64,000 nt of DNA from Microbacterium saccharophilum (GCF_007992455.1 NZ_BKAH01000001.1:248001-312000); one strand, 5' to 3'; counted from the stretch's first letter, positions 23,089 to 32,726 are shown. Notes: generated by a model from the letters alone, not told the origin. A program made the numbers and translations.

Positions 23089-24647
23089 GCGTGCACGTCG
23101 TCGTGGTGGGCTCCGGGATCGCCGGGCTCACGGCGGCGCTGCACGCCGCGGACGCCGGCTGCCGCGTGACGCTCGTCACGAAGGACGTCCTCGAGCACGC
23201 CAACACGCGCTTCGCGCAGGGCGGCATCGCGGGCGTCATGTTCTCCGACGACCGCGCGGAGGACCACGAGCGCGACACCCTCACCGCCGGCGCGGGCCTC
23301 GGCGACCCCGCCGCCGTGCGGGTGCTCGTCGAGGAGGGGCCCGCGCGGATCCGCGAACTCGTCGCGCTCGGCGTCGCCTTCGACCGGGGGGCGGACGGCG
23401 AGTGGGTGAAGGGCCTGGAGGCGGCGCACTCCTACCCGCGCATCCTGCACGCCGGTGGCGACGCGACCGGGACGGCGATCGAGAAGGCGCTCGTGGCCCG
23501 CCTCCGCGGCGCCCAGGACGGCGGCCTGCGCGTCATCGAGCACGCGTTCCTCGTCGATCTCGTCGTGACCGGCGGCCGCGTCGCGGGGGTCGACCTCCTC
23601 GTCGGCGAGGCGCCCGGCCGGGCGGGTGCGCGTGCGCGTATCGACGCCGACGCGGTCGTCCTCGCCACCGGGGGCGCGGGGCAGCTCTACGCGCACACGA
23701 CGAACCCGCCGGTCGCGACCGGAGACGGGATCGCGGCGGCGCTGCGGGCCGGGGCGGCGGTGGCCGACCTCGAGTTCATGCAGTTCCACCCCACGGTCCT
23801 CCCCGGCGACGAGGCGTTCCTCGTGTCCGAGGCCGTGCGCGGCGAAGGCGCGACCCTGCTCGACGACGCCGGGCGCCGCTTCGCCCTCGACGCGCACCCC
23901 GACGGCGAGCTCGCGCCGCGCGACGTCGTCGCGCGCGCCATCGCGGAGCAGATGGAGCGACAGGACGGGCGCCCGGTGCGCCTGGACGCGACGCACCTGC
24001 GCGCGGACCCGGAGCAGACCGCCGCCTTCCTGGCCCGACGGTTCCCCACGATCGATGCCGCCGTCCGCGCGCGTGGCCTCGACTGGGCGCGGGAGCCGAT
24101 CCCCGTCGTCCCGGCGGCGCATTACCTGATGGGCGGCGTCGCCACCGACCTCGCCGGCCGGGCGAGCCTGCCGGGCCTCTACGCCGTGGGCGAGGTCGCC
24201 CGCACCGGCGTGCACGGCGCGAATCGCCTCGCGTCGAACTCGCTCCTGGAGGGCGCCGTGTTCGGGGCGCGCACGGGCGACGTGATCGCCGCGGATGCCG
24301 CGGGCGGCGCCTGGCCCGTCCGCCCCGCCGCTGTACCGGCGGCCGTCGGCGCCACGGCCCCGGCCCGCTCCGCGCCGCCGTTCTCCCGCGCGGCGCTGCA
24401 GCACCTGCTGTGGGAGGACGCCGGCCTCGTGCGGGATGCCGACGGGCTCGCACATGCGGCATCCGTCCTGGCGAGCTGGCGCGGGGAGCACCGCGCCGCG
24501 CGCACCGAGGCCGAGCTGGAGGACGAGAACCTCCTGCTCGTCGCCGAGCACCTCGTCGCCGCGGCCGGCGCGCGGCGGGAGAGCGTCGGCGCCCATTTCC
24601 GGCGCGACACCGTCCTCGAAGCCGTCGTCCTGGAGGGGGCCGCCTGA
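23085..24647 (+). CDS. nadB: L-aspartate oxidase
   Basis: This 520-residue flavoprotein oxidises L-aspartate to iminoaspartate, the substrate of NadA. The FAD dinucleotide motif VVVGSGIAGLTAALHAADAG is at about 5-24, the RFAQGGIA loop near 43-50, and the capping-domain signature HFMGGV-like segment reads HYLMGGVATDLAGR near 346-359, followed by GVHGANRLASNSLLEG. The ATG overlaps the nadA stop (ATGA). Confidence 0.97.
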   Translation: MSVHVVVVGSGIAGLTAALHAADAGCRVTLVTKDVLEHANTRFAQGGIAGVMFSDDRAEDHERDTLTAGAGLGDPAAVRVLVEEGPARIRELVALGVAFDRGADGEWVKGLEAAHSYPRILHAGGDATGTAIEKALVARLRGAQDGGLRVIEHAFLVDLVVTGGRVAGVDLLVGEAPGRAGARARIDADAVVLATGGAGQLYAHTTNPPVATGDGIAAALRAGAAVADLEFMQFHPTVLPGDEAFLVSEAVRGEGATLLDDAGRRFALDAHPDGELAPRDVVARAIAEQMERQDGRPVRLDATHLRADPEQTAAFLARRFPTIDAAVRARGLDWAREPIPVVPAAHYLMGGVATDLAGRASLPGLYAVGEVARTGVHGANRLASNSLLEGAVFGARTGDVIAADAAGGAWPVRPAAVPAAVGATAPARSAPPFSRAALQHLLWEDAGLVRDADGLAHAASVLASWRGEHRAARTEAELEDENLLLVAEHLVAAAGARRESVGAHFRRDTVLEAVVLEGAA

Positions 24648-25501
24648 TGCTCGCCCGGGTGCAGATCGAGCGCGCCGTGGCCGCCGCCCTCGAGGAGGAC
24701 GCCCCGTGGGGCGACGTCACGAGTGCGTACCTCATCCCCGAGGACGCGGTCGCGACCGCGGAGCTCGTCGCCCGCGAGGCCGGCGTCTTCAGCGGCGGCG
24801 AGGTGTTCACGGCCGCCTTCACGCTCACCGATCCGGCGACGCGGGTCGAGCTCGCGGTGCGGGACGGCGACGCGTTCGCCGCCGGCGACCGGCTCGCCTC
24901 CGTGCACGGCCCCGCCCGCGCGGTCCTCACGGCCGAGCGTGTCGCGCTGAACTTCACGCAGCGGATGAGCGGCATCGCGACGCTGACGACGCGCTACGTC
25001 GCGGAGGTCGCGCACACCGGCGCACGCATCGCCGACACCCGCAAGACGACGCCCGGACTGCGGGCGTTCGAGCGGCACGCCGTGCGCTCCGGCGGGGGGC
25101 ACAACCATCGACACTCGCTGTCGGACGCCGTGATGGCCAAGGACAACCACCTCGCGGTGCTCACGGCGCGCGGGGCGTCGGTGACGCAGGCCCTGCAGGC
25201 CGCCATCGCGCGCCTGCCGCACACGACGCACGTCGAGGTGGAGGTCGACCGGCTCGACCAGATCGACGCCGTCCTCGCGGCGGGGGTGGGGACGATCATG
25301 CTCGACAACTTCTCCCTGGCGGACCTCCGCACCGGTGTGGAGCGGATCGCAGGACGCGCGACGGTCGAGGCGTCCGGCGGGGTGTCGCTGGCGACGGTCC
25401 GCGCGATCGCCGAGACGGGCGTCGACGTCATCTCCGTCGGCGCGCTGACGCACTCCGCACCGGCCCTCGACCTCGGCCTGGACGTGCGCATCGAGGCGTG
25501 A
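24647..25501 (+). CDS. nadC: Nicotinate-nucleotide pyrophosphorylase (carboxylating)
   Basis: This 284-residue enzyme converts quinolinate and PRPP to nicotinate mononucleotide with loss of CO2. The quinolinate phosphoribosyltransferase signature is clear: LNFTQRMSGIATLT near 103-116, ADTRKTTPGLR near 127-137, GGGHNHRHSL near 149-158 and AKDNHL near 163. Its ATG overlaps the nadB stop by one base (TGATG). Confidence 0.97.
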   Translation: MLARVQIERAVAAALEEDAPWGDVTSAYLIPEDAVATAELVAREAGVFSGGEVFTAAFTLTDPATRVELAVRDGDAFAAGDRLASVHGPARAVLTAERVALNFTQRMSGIATLTTRYVAEVAHTGARIADTRKTTPGLRAFERHAVRSGGGHNHRHSLSDAVMAKDNHLAVLTARGASVTQALQAAIARLPHTTHVEVEVDRLDQIDAVLAAGVGTIMLDNFSLADLRTGVERIAGRATVEASGGVSLATVRAIAETGVDVISVGALTHSAPALDLGLDVRIEA

Positions 25502-26649
25502 TGCTCTACCTCGACCACGCCGCGACGACACCGGTCCGCCCCGAAGTGCGGGACGCGATGCTCCCCTACCTGGGCGAGCGGTTCGGCAACCCGTCGAGCC
25601 ACCACACGGTGGGCGAGGCGGCCGCGGCGGCCCTCGCGGACGCCCGCGCGCGCGTCGCGGCGCTGCTCGGGATGCGCGCGGGCGACGTCGTGTTCACCTC
25701 CGGCGGCACGGAGGCAAACAACCTCGCCGTGAAGGGGATCGCGATCGCCGCGGCGCTGCGGTCCGGCAGACCGGCGCACGTCGTCACGACGCCCATCGAG
25801 CATGAGTCGGTGCTCGCCTCCTGCGCCTACCTGGAGCGGGTGCACGGCTTCGCGGTGACGCGCGTGCCCGTCGACGGGCACGGCCGCGTCGACCCGGACG
25901 AGGTCGCGGGGGCGCTCCGGGATGACACCGCCCTCCTCACCGTCGGGTACGCCAACAACGAGATCGGGACGGTGCAGGACGTCGCGGGTCTCGCCGCCGT
26001 CGCCACCGGGGGACGCGTTCCGCTGCATCTGGATGCCGTGCAGGCGGCCGGCTCGCTGCCGCTCGCCGGCACCGGCGCCGACGCCCTGTCCATCGCGGGA
26101 CACAAGATCGGTGCCCCGCCGGGCATCGGCGTGCTCGCGGTGCGCGGACGGATCCCCCTCGAGCCACTGCTGCACGGGGGCGGGCAGGAGCGCGAGCGCC
26201 GCAGCGGCACGGAGAACGTCGCCGGCGCCGTGGGGTTCGCCGTCGCGCTGGAGGCGGCCGAGCGCGAGCGGGCCGCGGACGCCGCACGCGTCGGCGCGCT
26301 GACGACGGCGTTCATCGCGCGGGTGCTCGACCTCGTCCCGCAGGCGCGGCTCACCGGCGACCCGGTGCGGCGGCTGCCCGGGACCGCGAGCTTCACCTTC
26401 GAGGGGACGAGCGGGGAGGCGGTGCTCCTCGAGCTCGAACGGCGCGGCGTGGTGTCCTCGAGCGGCTCGGCGTGCGCCGCGGGCAGCGACGAGCCCTCGC
26501 ACGTGCTCCTCGCGCTCGGCATCCCGCCGCAGGTGGCCCAGACCGCCGTGCGCTTCACGTTCGGGCACGCGGCGGCACCGGGCGACCTCGCCGCGCCGCT
26601 GGCCGACGCGGTGGCCGCCTCCGTCGCGACGGTACGATCGGGCAGGTGA
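25501..26649 (+). CDS. nadS: Cysteine desulfurase of the NAD operon (NadS/IscS type)
   Basis: This 382-residue PLP enzyme removes sulfur from cysteine for Fe-S cluster assembly. The PLP lysine is K202 (SIAGHKIGAPPG) and the catalytic cysteine is C325 in the loop SSGSACAAGSDEPSH, the IscS/NifS group I type. Its ATG shares the last base of the nadC stop. Position within nadABC suggests it builds the [4Fe-4S] cluster of NadA, as proposed for other nadS genes; a general IscS role cannot be excluded. Confidence 0.93.
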   Translation: MLYLDHAATTPVRPEVRDAMLPYLGERFGNPSSHHTVGEAAAAALADARARVAALLGMRAGDVVFTSGGTEANNLAVKGIAIAAALRSGRPAHVVTTPIEHESVLASCAYLERVHGFAVTRVPVDGHGRVDPDEVAGALRDDTALLTVGYANNEIGTVQDVAGLAAVATGGRVPLHLDAVQAAGSLPLAGTGADALSIAGHKIGAPPGIGVLAVRGRIPLEPLLHGGGQERERRSGTENVAGAVGFAVALEAAERERAADAARVGALTTAFIARVLDLVPQARLTGDPVRRLPGTASFTFEGTSGEAVLLELERRGVVSSSGSACAAGSDEPSHVLLALGIPPQVAQTAVRFTFGHAAAPGDLAAPLADAVAASVATVRSGR

Positions 26650-27620
26650 GCTCGCCCGCCGTCCCCGCAACGGTCACCGTCATCGTCCCCGGCCGCGACG
26701 TCGCCGCCTACGCGGCGGAGGCGCTGGACTCCCTCCGCGCCCAGACCTTCCCGCACTGGCGCGCGATCCTCGTCGACGACGGGTCGGCGGATGCCACCAC
26801 CGGCATCTTCGCGGCGGCGGCGGACACGGACCCCCGGTTCCGGCTCGTCCGGCACGAGCGGTCCCGCGGGCTCGGCGCCGCGCGCAACGCCGCGCTCGAC
26901 CTCGTCGACACGCCTCTCGTCGCGTTCCTCGACGCCGACGACGTCCTCACCGCGACCGCGCTCGAGGTGCTCGTCGGCTCCCTCACCGCGAGCGGCAGCG
27001 ACTTCGCCGTCGGGGCGTACGTGCGGCTCCGGCCGGACGACGACGGCGGGTACACCCCGGGCGTCGTGCAGCCGTGGGTGGCGGCATCCACGTCGCCGGC
27101 GCGCCAGGGGACGACGCTCGCGGAGCATCCGGAGGCATCCGGCAACATCGTCGCGTGGTCGAAGGTCAGCCGGATCGAGTTCTGGCGCCGGCACGGCCTG
27201 CGCTTCCCGGAGGGGCGCGCCTACGAGGACCAGGTCGTCGCCCAGCAGATGTACAGCGGCGCACGGGCGTTCGATGTCGTGCCGGATGTCGTCGTGCTGT
27301 GGCGCGAGCGCGCCGACGGCTCGTCGATCACGCAGCACAAGGACTATCTCGGCGTGCTGACGGACTACCTGGCGGCGATGCGGAACGGGATCGCCGTCCT
27401 CGACGCGGCGGGTCAGCGCGCCGCCGCGCGGGCGCGCGTGCGTCTCATCCTCGACATGGATGTGCCGCCGCTCATCGAGATCGCCCGCACGCACCCGGAC
27501 GCGGCGTACCGGCGCCTGCTGGGGGCGTTCATCCGCGAGCTGGACGACCGCGCCGAGGAGGAGTCCGTCACCCTCGCGGACGCGTCCGCTGCGGCCCTCG
27601 CCGCCGCGCGACTGTGGTGA
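26646..27620 (+). CDS. Family 2 glycosyltransferase, last gene of the NAD operon
   Basis: This 324-residue protein has a GT-A fold: VTVIVPGRDVAAYAAEALDS at the N-terminus, DDGSADATTG near 46 and the metal-binding FLDADD motif near 98. The second half (about 150-324) contains acceptor-type residues but no membrane segments. The GTG start overlaps the nadS stop (GTGA), so it is translationally coupled to NAD genes although its activity has no known link with them. Donor and acceptor are unknown. Confidence 0.87.
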   Translation: MSSPAVPATVTVIVPGRDVAAYAAEALDSLRAQTFPHWRAILVDDGSADATTGIFAAAADTDPRFRLVRHERSRGLGAARNAALDLVDTPLVAFLDADDVLTATALEVLVGSLTASGSDFAVGAYVRLRPDDDGGYTPGVVQPWVAASTSPARQGTTLAEHPEASGNIVAWSKVSRIEFWRRHGLRFPEGRAYEDQVVAQQMYSGARAFDVVPDVVVLWRERADGSSITQHKDYLGVLTDYLAAMRNGIAVLDAAGQRAAARARVRLILDMDVPPLIEIARTHPDAAYRRLLGAFIRELDDRAEEESVTLADASAAALAAARLW

Positions 27621-27629
27621 CCGGCTCCC

Positions 27630-29639
27630 TCAACTGAGGTCGGGCCAGACCCGCCCGGGCAGCGGATCGGCCGCGAGCCGGACGGCGGGGGCCGCGGCGC
27701 CGTCGTCGGGCGCCTTGTCGGCGCGGCGCTCGGGATGCGGGGGCGCCGGGGCGGTCTCCTCGTAGCCCTCGATGCGCGAGGCCGCCATCTGCTGCGCGGC
27801 GAGCTCGGCGTACAGGCCGCCCCGCTCGAGGAGTTCGGCGTGCGTGCCGGACTCGACGATCTCGCCCGCCTCGATGACGTGGATGACGTCGGCGCCGATC
27901 ACCGTGGACAGGCGGTGCGCGATCGAGAGGGTCGTCCGTCCCCGGGCGGCCTCCTCCAGTGCGTCCTGCACGACCCGCTCCGAGACCGTGTCCAGGGCCG
28001 AGGTGGCCTCATCCAGCAGCAGGACCGGAGGGTCCTTCAGCAGGACGCGGGCGATCGCGATGCGCTGCTTCTCCCCACCGGAGAGCCGGTAGCCGCGCTC
28101 CCCCACGACGGTGTCGTAGCCGCGCTCGAACCCGGCGATGATGTGGTGGATGTTCGCCGCGGTGCACGCGGCCTCCAGCTCCGCGTCGGTCGCATCGGGC
28201 TTGGCGTAGCGGAGGTTCTCGCGGATCGTGGCGTGGAAGAGGTACGTCTCCTGCGACACGATCCCGATGTGGTCGATGATCGACTCCTGCGTGAGGTCGC
28301 GGACGTCGGCACCCGCGAAGAGGACGGCGCCCTCCGACGCCTCGTACAGTCGCGGCGCGAGATAGAGGATCGTCGTCTTGCCTGCGCCGGACGGTCCCAC
28401 GAACGCGATGTGCTCGCCGGGCTCGGCCGTGAACGAGACCCCGCCGAGCGTCGGGCGCGTCTCCGGGGCGGCATCCGGGTAGCGGAACACGACATCCCGG
28501 AACTCGATCCGTCCGATCGGCCCGGGCGCGCGGGCGACCGGGATCGCGCCCGGGCGCTCCTGGATGGCGGGGACGAGGTCGAGGTACTCGAAGATGCGGG
28601 CGAAGAGCGCGGCCGAGGTCTGGAGGTCCAGGGCCACGCGCATGAGTCCCATCAGGGGCATGAGGAGCCGCGCCTGCACGGTCGTGAAGGCGACGACGGT
28701 GCCGGCCGTCACGGCGCCCTCGCCCCCGGCGATGAGGTAGCCGGCGACCAGGTAGATGATCGCGGGGACCGAGGCCATGAGCACCTGCACGACGGCGAAG
28801 AAGCCCTGGCCGCTCATCGCGCGGCGCACCTGCAGGACGACCTGGTTGGCGTTCTCGTCCTGGTAGCGGGCCGACTCCGCCCGCTGCCGGTTGAACGCCT
28901 TGGACAACAGGATGCCGGACACGCTCAGCGTCTCCTGCGTGATGGAGGTCAGTTCCGAGAGCGACTCCTGCGTCTGCCCGGCGATGCGGGCGCGCACCTG
29001 GCCGACGCGTCGCTGCACGACGATGAGGAACGGCATGAGGATGACGGCGATGATCGTCAGCCGCCAGTCGATGATGATCATCGCGACGAGGGCCGACGCG
29101 ACGGTCACGGCGTTGCCGAGGATGCTCGTCACCGTGTTCGTGAGCACGCCGGAGACGCCGCCCACGTCGTTCTGCAGGCGGGATTGGATCACGCCCGTCT
29201 TCGTGCGCGTGAAGAAGCCGAGTTCCATCGACTGCAGGTGCTCGAAGAGGCGCACCCGCAGGTCGCCCGTGACGCGGTTGCCGACGGTCGAGGTGAACCA
29301 CGTCTGCGCGACGCCGAGCCCGGCCGAGAGCAGGAACAACCCGATCATGAGGAGCACGAGGCGGATGAGGAGCGGCAGGTCCGGCCCGGAGTCGTCGACG
29401 GGGAAGAGCGCGTCGTCGAAGATCCGCTGCACGATGAGCGGCGGGATGACGGCGATGGCGGCGCCCAGGATGACGAGCACCGCCGTGACGGCGATGCGCC
29501 CGAGGTAGGGGCGGAAGAGGGCGATGACACGCGGCCCGAGATCGGGCACGTGCGGCGCGTCGGCGTTGAGCTTCTTCTGCGCCGCCTCGTCGACACCGCG
29601 GAATCCGGCGCCGCGACCGCCGGGGCCTCCCATGCTCAT
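27630..29639 (-). CDS. ABC exporter half-transporter, fused membrane and ATPase domains
   Basis: This 669-residue protein has a six-helix type IV exporter membrane domain (about 40-330) and a C-terminal ATPase with Walker A GPSGAGKTT near 410, the signature SGGEKQRIAIARVLL and Walker B LLLDEATSALD. It would work as a homodimer in lipid, drug or peptide export. The start MSMGGPGGRGAGF gives a Gly-rich N-terminus. The C-terminus is a Pro/Ala-rich tail of about 50 residues. It has no partner gene and its 3' end is 10 bases from the convergent glycosyltransferase. Confidence 0.94.
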   Translation of the reverse strand: MSMGGPGGRGAGFRGVDEAAQKKLNADAPHVPDLGPRVIALFRPYLGRIAVTAVLVILGAAIAVIPPLIVQRIFDDALFPVDDSGPDLPLLIRLVLLMIGLFLLSAGLGVAQTWFTSTVGNRVTGDLRVRLFEHLQSMELGFFTRTKTGVIQSRLQNDVGGVSGVLTNTVTSILGNAVTVASALVAMIIIDWRLTIIAVILMPFLIVVQRRVGQVRARIAGQTQESLSELTSITQETLSVSGILLSKAFNRQRAESARYQDENANQVVLQVRRAMSGQGFFAVVQVLMASVPAIIYLVAGYLIAGGEGAVTAGTVVAFTTVQARLLMPLMGLMRVALDLQTSAALFARIFEYLDLVPAIQERPGAIPVARAPGPIGRIEFRDVVFRYPDAAPETRPTLGGVSFTAEPGEHIAFVGPSGAGKTTILYLAPRLYEASEGAVLFAGADVRDLTQESIIDHIGIVSQETYLFHATIRENLRYAKPDATDAELEAACTAANIHHIIAGFERGYDTVVGERGYRLSGGEKQRIAIARVLLKDPPVLLLDEATSALDTVSERVVQDALEEAARGRTTLSIAHRLSTVIGADVIHVIEAGEIVESGTHAELLERGGLYAELAAQQMAASRIEGYEETAPAPPHPERRADKAPDDGAAAPAVRLAADPLPGRVWPDLS

Positions 29640-29662
29640 CCGGTCAGCCTAGGCGACCGGCG

Positions 29663-30304
29663 TCAGCGCAGGCTCGTGACGAGATTGATCACGGTGGCGA
29701 GGATGACGGCGCCGAACAGGTACGCCAGGAGGGTCTGGGCGACGACGATGCGCCGGATGGCGTTCGTGCGGACGCTCGTGTCCGCGACCTGGTAGGTCAT
29801 GCCGAGCCCCACGGAGAAGTACACGAAGTCGGAGTAGACGGGGTCCTCGTCCTGGTTGAAGTCGATGCCGCCCTCGGGCGGGGTGTAGTAGACGTGCGCG
29901 TAGCGCAGCAGGTAGTCCACCTGGATGAGCGCCCACGACGCGGCGACCGCGATCACCGCGACGCCCGCGAGCACGAAGGCGCGGGCGGGATGCGCCGAGC
30001 CGGTCTGCAACAGAACGATGACGACCGCGCCGAGGCTCGCGAACCCGCCGACGAGGACGACGAGACGTGCGATCGGGCGGCCCGGATCCTCCGCGGTCGC
30101 GTGCGCCCGCGTGCGCACGGCATCCATCGGCCAGATCAGCACGAGCACCCAGATCACGTCGGTGAGGGCCAGCACCGACCAGCCCGCCAGGAGCGCACCC
30201 GCCCAGCCGAGCACGGGGACCAGCAGGACGGCGGCGGCCGCGCCGACGGCGAGGGCGATGAGACCGCGGACGAGCGCGGGAGAACGACGGGCCGGATGCG
30301 CCAT
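29663..30304 (-). CDS. DUF1345 membrane protein
   Basis: This 213-residue protein has about five membrane segments and the DUF1345 pattern: early helices, then a conserved stretch with HVYYTPPEGGIDFNQDEDPV and YSDFVYFSVGLGMTYQVADT (about 135-175), and a final helix. Family function is unknown. It is 23 bases upstream of the ABC exporter gene on the same strand, so co-transcription is possible. It is divergent from the MFS pump. Confidence 0.9.
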   Translation of the reverse strand: MAHPARRSPALVRGLIALAVGAAAAVLLVPVLGWAGALLAGWSVLALTDVIWVLVLIWPMDAVRTRAHATAEDPGRPIARLVVLVGGFASLGAVVIVLLQTGSAHPARAFVLAGVAVIAVAASWALIQVDYLLRYAHVYYTPPEGGIDFNQDEDPVYSDFVYFSVGLGMTYQVADTSVRTNAIRRIVVAQTLLAYLFGAVILATVINLVTSLR

Positions 30305-30419
30305 GACCGAATGGTGGCACCCGGTACGGGAATGCGACGTCCGACCCGGCGGTTATCGTGAGAACCCGTGCCGGATACGGCAGGGATCCCCGCACTTTCC
30401 GCCCGACTGGGAGGCCCTT

Positions 30420-31919
30420 TTGGCGACCGACACCGACACCGCCCGCCCATCGCAGGGTGTGCTGAGTCCCGAGGAGGGGCGCGTCGTCTGGCTGCTGCTG
30501 GCGGCGGCGTTCGTCGCGATCCTGAACGAGACGACGATGGGTGTCGCGATCCCGCACCTGATCGGTGACCTCGGCATCACGGCCGTCGCGGCGCAGTGGC
30601 TGACGACGGCGTTCATGCTGACGATGGCCGTCGTCATCCCGATCACGGGGTTCCTGCTGCGCCGGTTCACGACGCGTCAGGTGTTCATCGCCGCGATGAG
30701 CCTGTTCTCGCTCGGGACGCTGACGGCGCTCCTGTCCCCCGGTTTCGAGGTGCTGCTGGTCGCCCGTGTCGTGCAGGCCTCCGGCACGGCGATCATGATG
30801 CCGCTGCTGATGACGACGCTCATGACGATCGTCCCGCCGCACGCCCGCGGCCGGATGATGGGCCGCGTCTCGATCGTCATGTCGCTCGCGCCGGCGATCG
30901 GGCCGACGATGTCCGGCTTCCTGCTGGACACCCTCAGCTGGCGGTGGATCTTCGGGATCGTGCTGCCGATCGCGCTCGTCGCGCTCGCGATGGGGGCGCG
31001 GTGGATCCACAACCTCGGCCAGGCGACGCGGGCACCCATCGACGTGCTCTCGATCATCCTCTCCGCATTCGGGTTCGGCGGACTCGTCTACGGGCTCAGC
31101 CAGATCGGCGGGGCGCAGACGCACGGCGGGACGGCGGCCGAGGCGGCCGCGCAGAGCCTGTCCACCGTGTCGCTCGTCGTGTCGCTGAGCGTCGGGGTGC
31201 TCGCGCTCGCGCTCTTCGTGTGGCGTCAGCTGCTCCTGCAGCGCGTGGACGATGCCCTGCTGGATCTCCGCGTCTTCCGCAGCGGCAATTTCTCCCTCTC
31301 CATCGCGCAGATGACGCTGCTGTCGATGGCGTTCTTCGGGACCATCACGGTGCTGCCGCTGTACATGCAGAGCGTCCTGGGCATCTCCCCGCTGGAGACC
31401 GGGCTCGCCGTCCTCCCCGGGTCTTTGCTGATGGGACTCGCCGGTCCGGTCATCGGCCGCATCTACGACGCCAAGGGCACCCGCGTCCTGCTGGTGCCCG
31501 GATCTATCATCGCGATCTCGATGCTGTGGGTGTTCACGACGTTCGACGAGAACACGACACTGTGGAGTATCATCCCCGCCCAGACCGCCCTGTCCCTCGG
31601 CCTCGCACTGTCGTTCACGCCCCTCTTCACCGCGTCGCTGGCCTCGCTCACGCCGAAGTTCTACGCGTACGGCTCGGCGATCCTCGGCACGGTGCAGCAG
31701 GTCGCCGGCGCCGCCGGCATCGCGGTCCTGGTGACCGTCATGGCCGGTGTCACGGCCGCCCAGCGCGAGGCGGGGGTCGCCGAGCAGGTCGCCGGCGCCG
31801 CCGGCGCGCACGCCGCGTTCCTGCTCTCCGCCTGTGTCGCGCTGCCGCTCCTGATCGGCGCGTTCCTCATCCGCAAGCCCGCCGACGACCTCGAGGGCGC
31901 GACACCCGCGATGCACTGA
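30420..31919 (+). CDS. MFS multidrug efflux transporter, DHA2 (EmrB/QacA) family
   Basis: This 499-residue transporter has about 13-14 membrane helices and DHA2 motifs: ILNETTMGVAIPHLIGDLGI near 33-52, the WLTTAFMLTMAV motif near 59 and RGRMMGRV near 140. It would use the proton gradient to expel drugs or other amphiphiles. The start is a TTG (LATDTDTARPSQ) preceded by a GGGAGG six bases upstream; no ATG or GTG fits. The neighbouring DUF1345 gene is divergent. Confidence 0.92.
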   Translation: MATDTDTARPSQGVLSPEEGRVVWLLLAAAFVAILNETTMGVAIPHLIGDLGITAVAAQWLTTAFMLTMAVVIPITGFLLRRFTTRQVFIAAMSLFSLGTLTALLSPGFEVLLVARVVQASGTAIMMPLLMTTLMTIVPPHARGRMMGRVSIVMSLAPAIGPTMSGFLLDTLSWRWIFGIVLPIALVALAMGARWIHNLGQATRAPIDVLSIILSAFGFGGLVYGLSQIGGAQTHGGTAAEAAAQSLSTVSLVVSLSVGVLALALFVWRQLLLQRVDDALLDLRVFRSGNFSLSIAQMTLLSMAFFGTITVLPLYMQSVLGISPLETGLAVLPGSLLMGLAGPVIGRIYDAKGTRVLLVPGSIIAISMLWVFTTFDENTTLWSIIPAQTALSLGLALSFTPLFTASLASLTPKFYAYGSAILGTVQQVAGAAGIAVLVTVMAGVTAAQREAGVAEQVAGAAGAHAAFLLSACVALPLLIGAFLIRKPADDLEGATPAMH

Positions 31920-31984
31920 CGCTCCCTCGACGCCGGGCGGCGGCGGTGGCATCCTGAGTCCCACCGATCAGGGAGGGGCAGGCG

Positions 31985-32563
31985 ATGATCATCACGACAC
32001 CGGCACCGGAAAGCGCCGTCGGCCACGTGGCGGCGATGTACGCGGGCGATATCGAGACCGACGGATTCGTCTACCGGCACACGCGGGCGATGGCCGTGAA
32101 CCCGGAGGCGCATGCCGCGTTCGAGGATCTCGTCCATGCGATCACGCCCTCGATCGGACCGCGCATCTACGAGCTCGTGACCCTTGCGGCCGCCGGCGCG
32201 ATCGGGTCGCCGCACTGCCTGCTGGCGCACGGCCGGAAGGCGCTGCGCGGCGGGGTGATCGACGAGGAGGAGCTCATCCGGCTCGCGCGTGATCCCGAGG
32301 ACGCGGGACTGGACCCCGCGGAGGTCGCCGTCATGCGCTTCGCCGTCAAGCTGTCGACGGCTGCGGGCGAGATGACGGATGCCGACAGCCAGGAGCTGCG
32401 GGATGCAGGCTTCACGGACCGGCAGATCGTCGACATCACGCTGGCGGCCGCGGCGCGGAACTACTTCAGCCGGGCCCTGCTGGCGCTGTCGGTCGACGTC
32501 GACGAGGTGCCCGGACTGACCGGGCGGGTGACGGACGCGCTGCTGTCGCCGCTGACCCGCTGA
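31985..32563 (+). CDS. Carboxymuconolactone decarboxylase / peroxidase-related (AhpD-like) protein
   Basis: This 192-residue protein has the CMD fold. Its active-site segment reads GSPHCLLAHGRKAL (about 75-88), a CxxxH pattern as in the 'peroxidase-related' branch, without the CxxC of true AhpD. It may have thiol peroxidase or related redox activity. The ATG has a GGGAGGGG ribosome binding site. It is 65 bases downstream of the MFS gene and convergent with the metal/repair operon. Confidence 0.88.
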   Translation: MIITTPAPESAVGHVAAMYAGDIETDGFVYRHTRAMAVNPEAHAAFEDLVHAITPSIGPRIYELVTLAAAGAIGSPHCLLAHGRKALRGGVIDEEELIRLARDPEDAGLDPAEVAVMRFAVKLSTAAGEMTDADSQELRDAGFTDRQIVDITLAAAARNYFSRALLALSVDVDEVPGLTGRVTDALLSPLTR

Positions 32564-32587
32564 GCGGGTCGCATCACGCGGTCTGCG

Positions 32588-32701
32588 TCAGCTGCAGCAG
32601 CCGCCGCCGCAGCAGGAGGCGCCCTCTTCGGCGACCGTCAGGAGGTTCTTCTCGTCCGGCACGGGCTGCAGGGTCGGAGTCGGGAGGTTCGAAGTGGCCA
32701 T
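32588..32701 (-). CDS. 37-residue Cys-rich peptide with C-terminal double-Cys cluster
   Basis: A short frame starts with ATG 25 bases after the Fpg stop and encodes 37 residues. The N-terminal part is proline-rich and acidic (LPTPTLQPVPDE), and the last nine residues are SCCGGGCCS, giving four cysteines in two pairs around a Gly linker. No signal peptide or membrane segment is seen. The tight spacing and same strand suggest it is the last gene of the SDR-lipoprotein-CDF-Fpg operon. The Cys layout suggests metal binding, but it matches no known metallothionein. Its ribosome binding site is weak, so coupling to Fpg is likely. Confidence 0.7.
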   Translation of the reverse strand: MATSNLPTPTLQPVPDEKNLLTVAEEGASCCGGGCCS

Positions 32702-32726
32702 GTCTCGATGCTACCCGGCGATCCGG

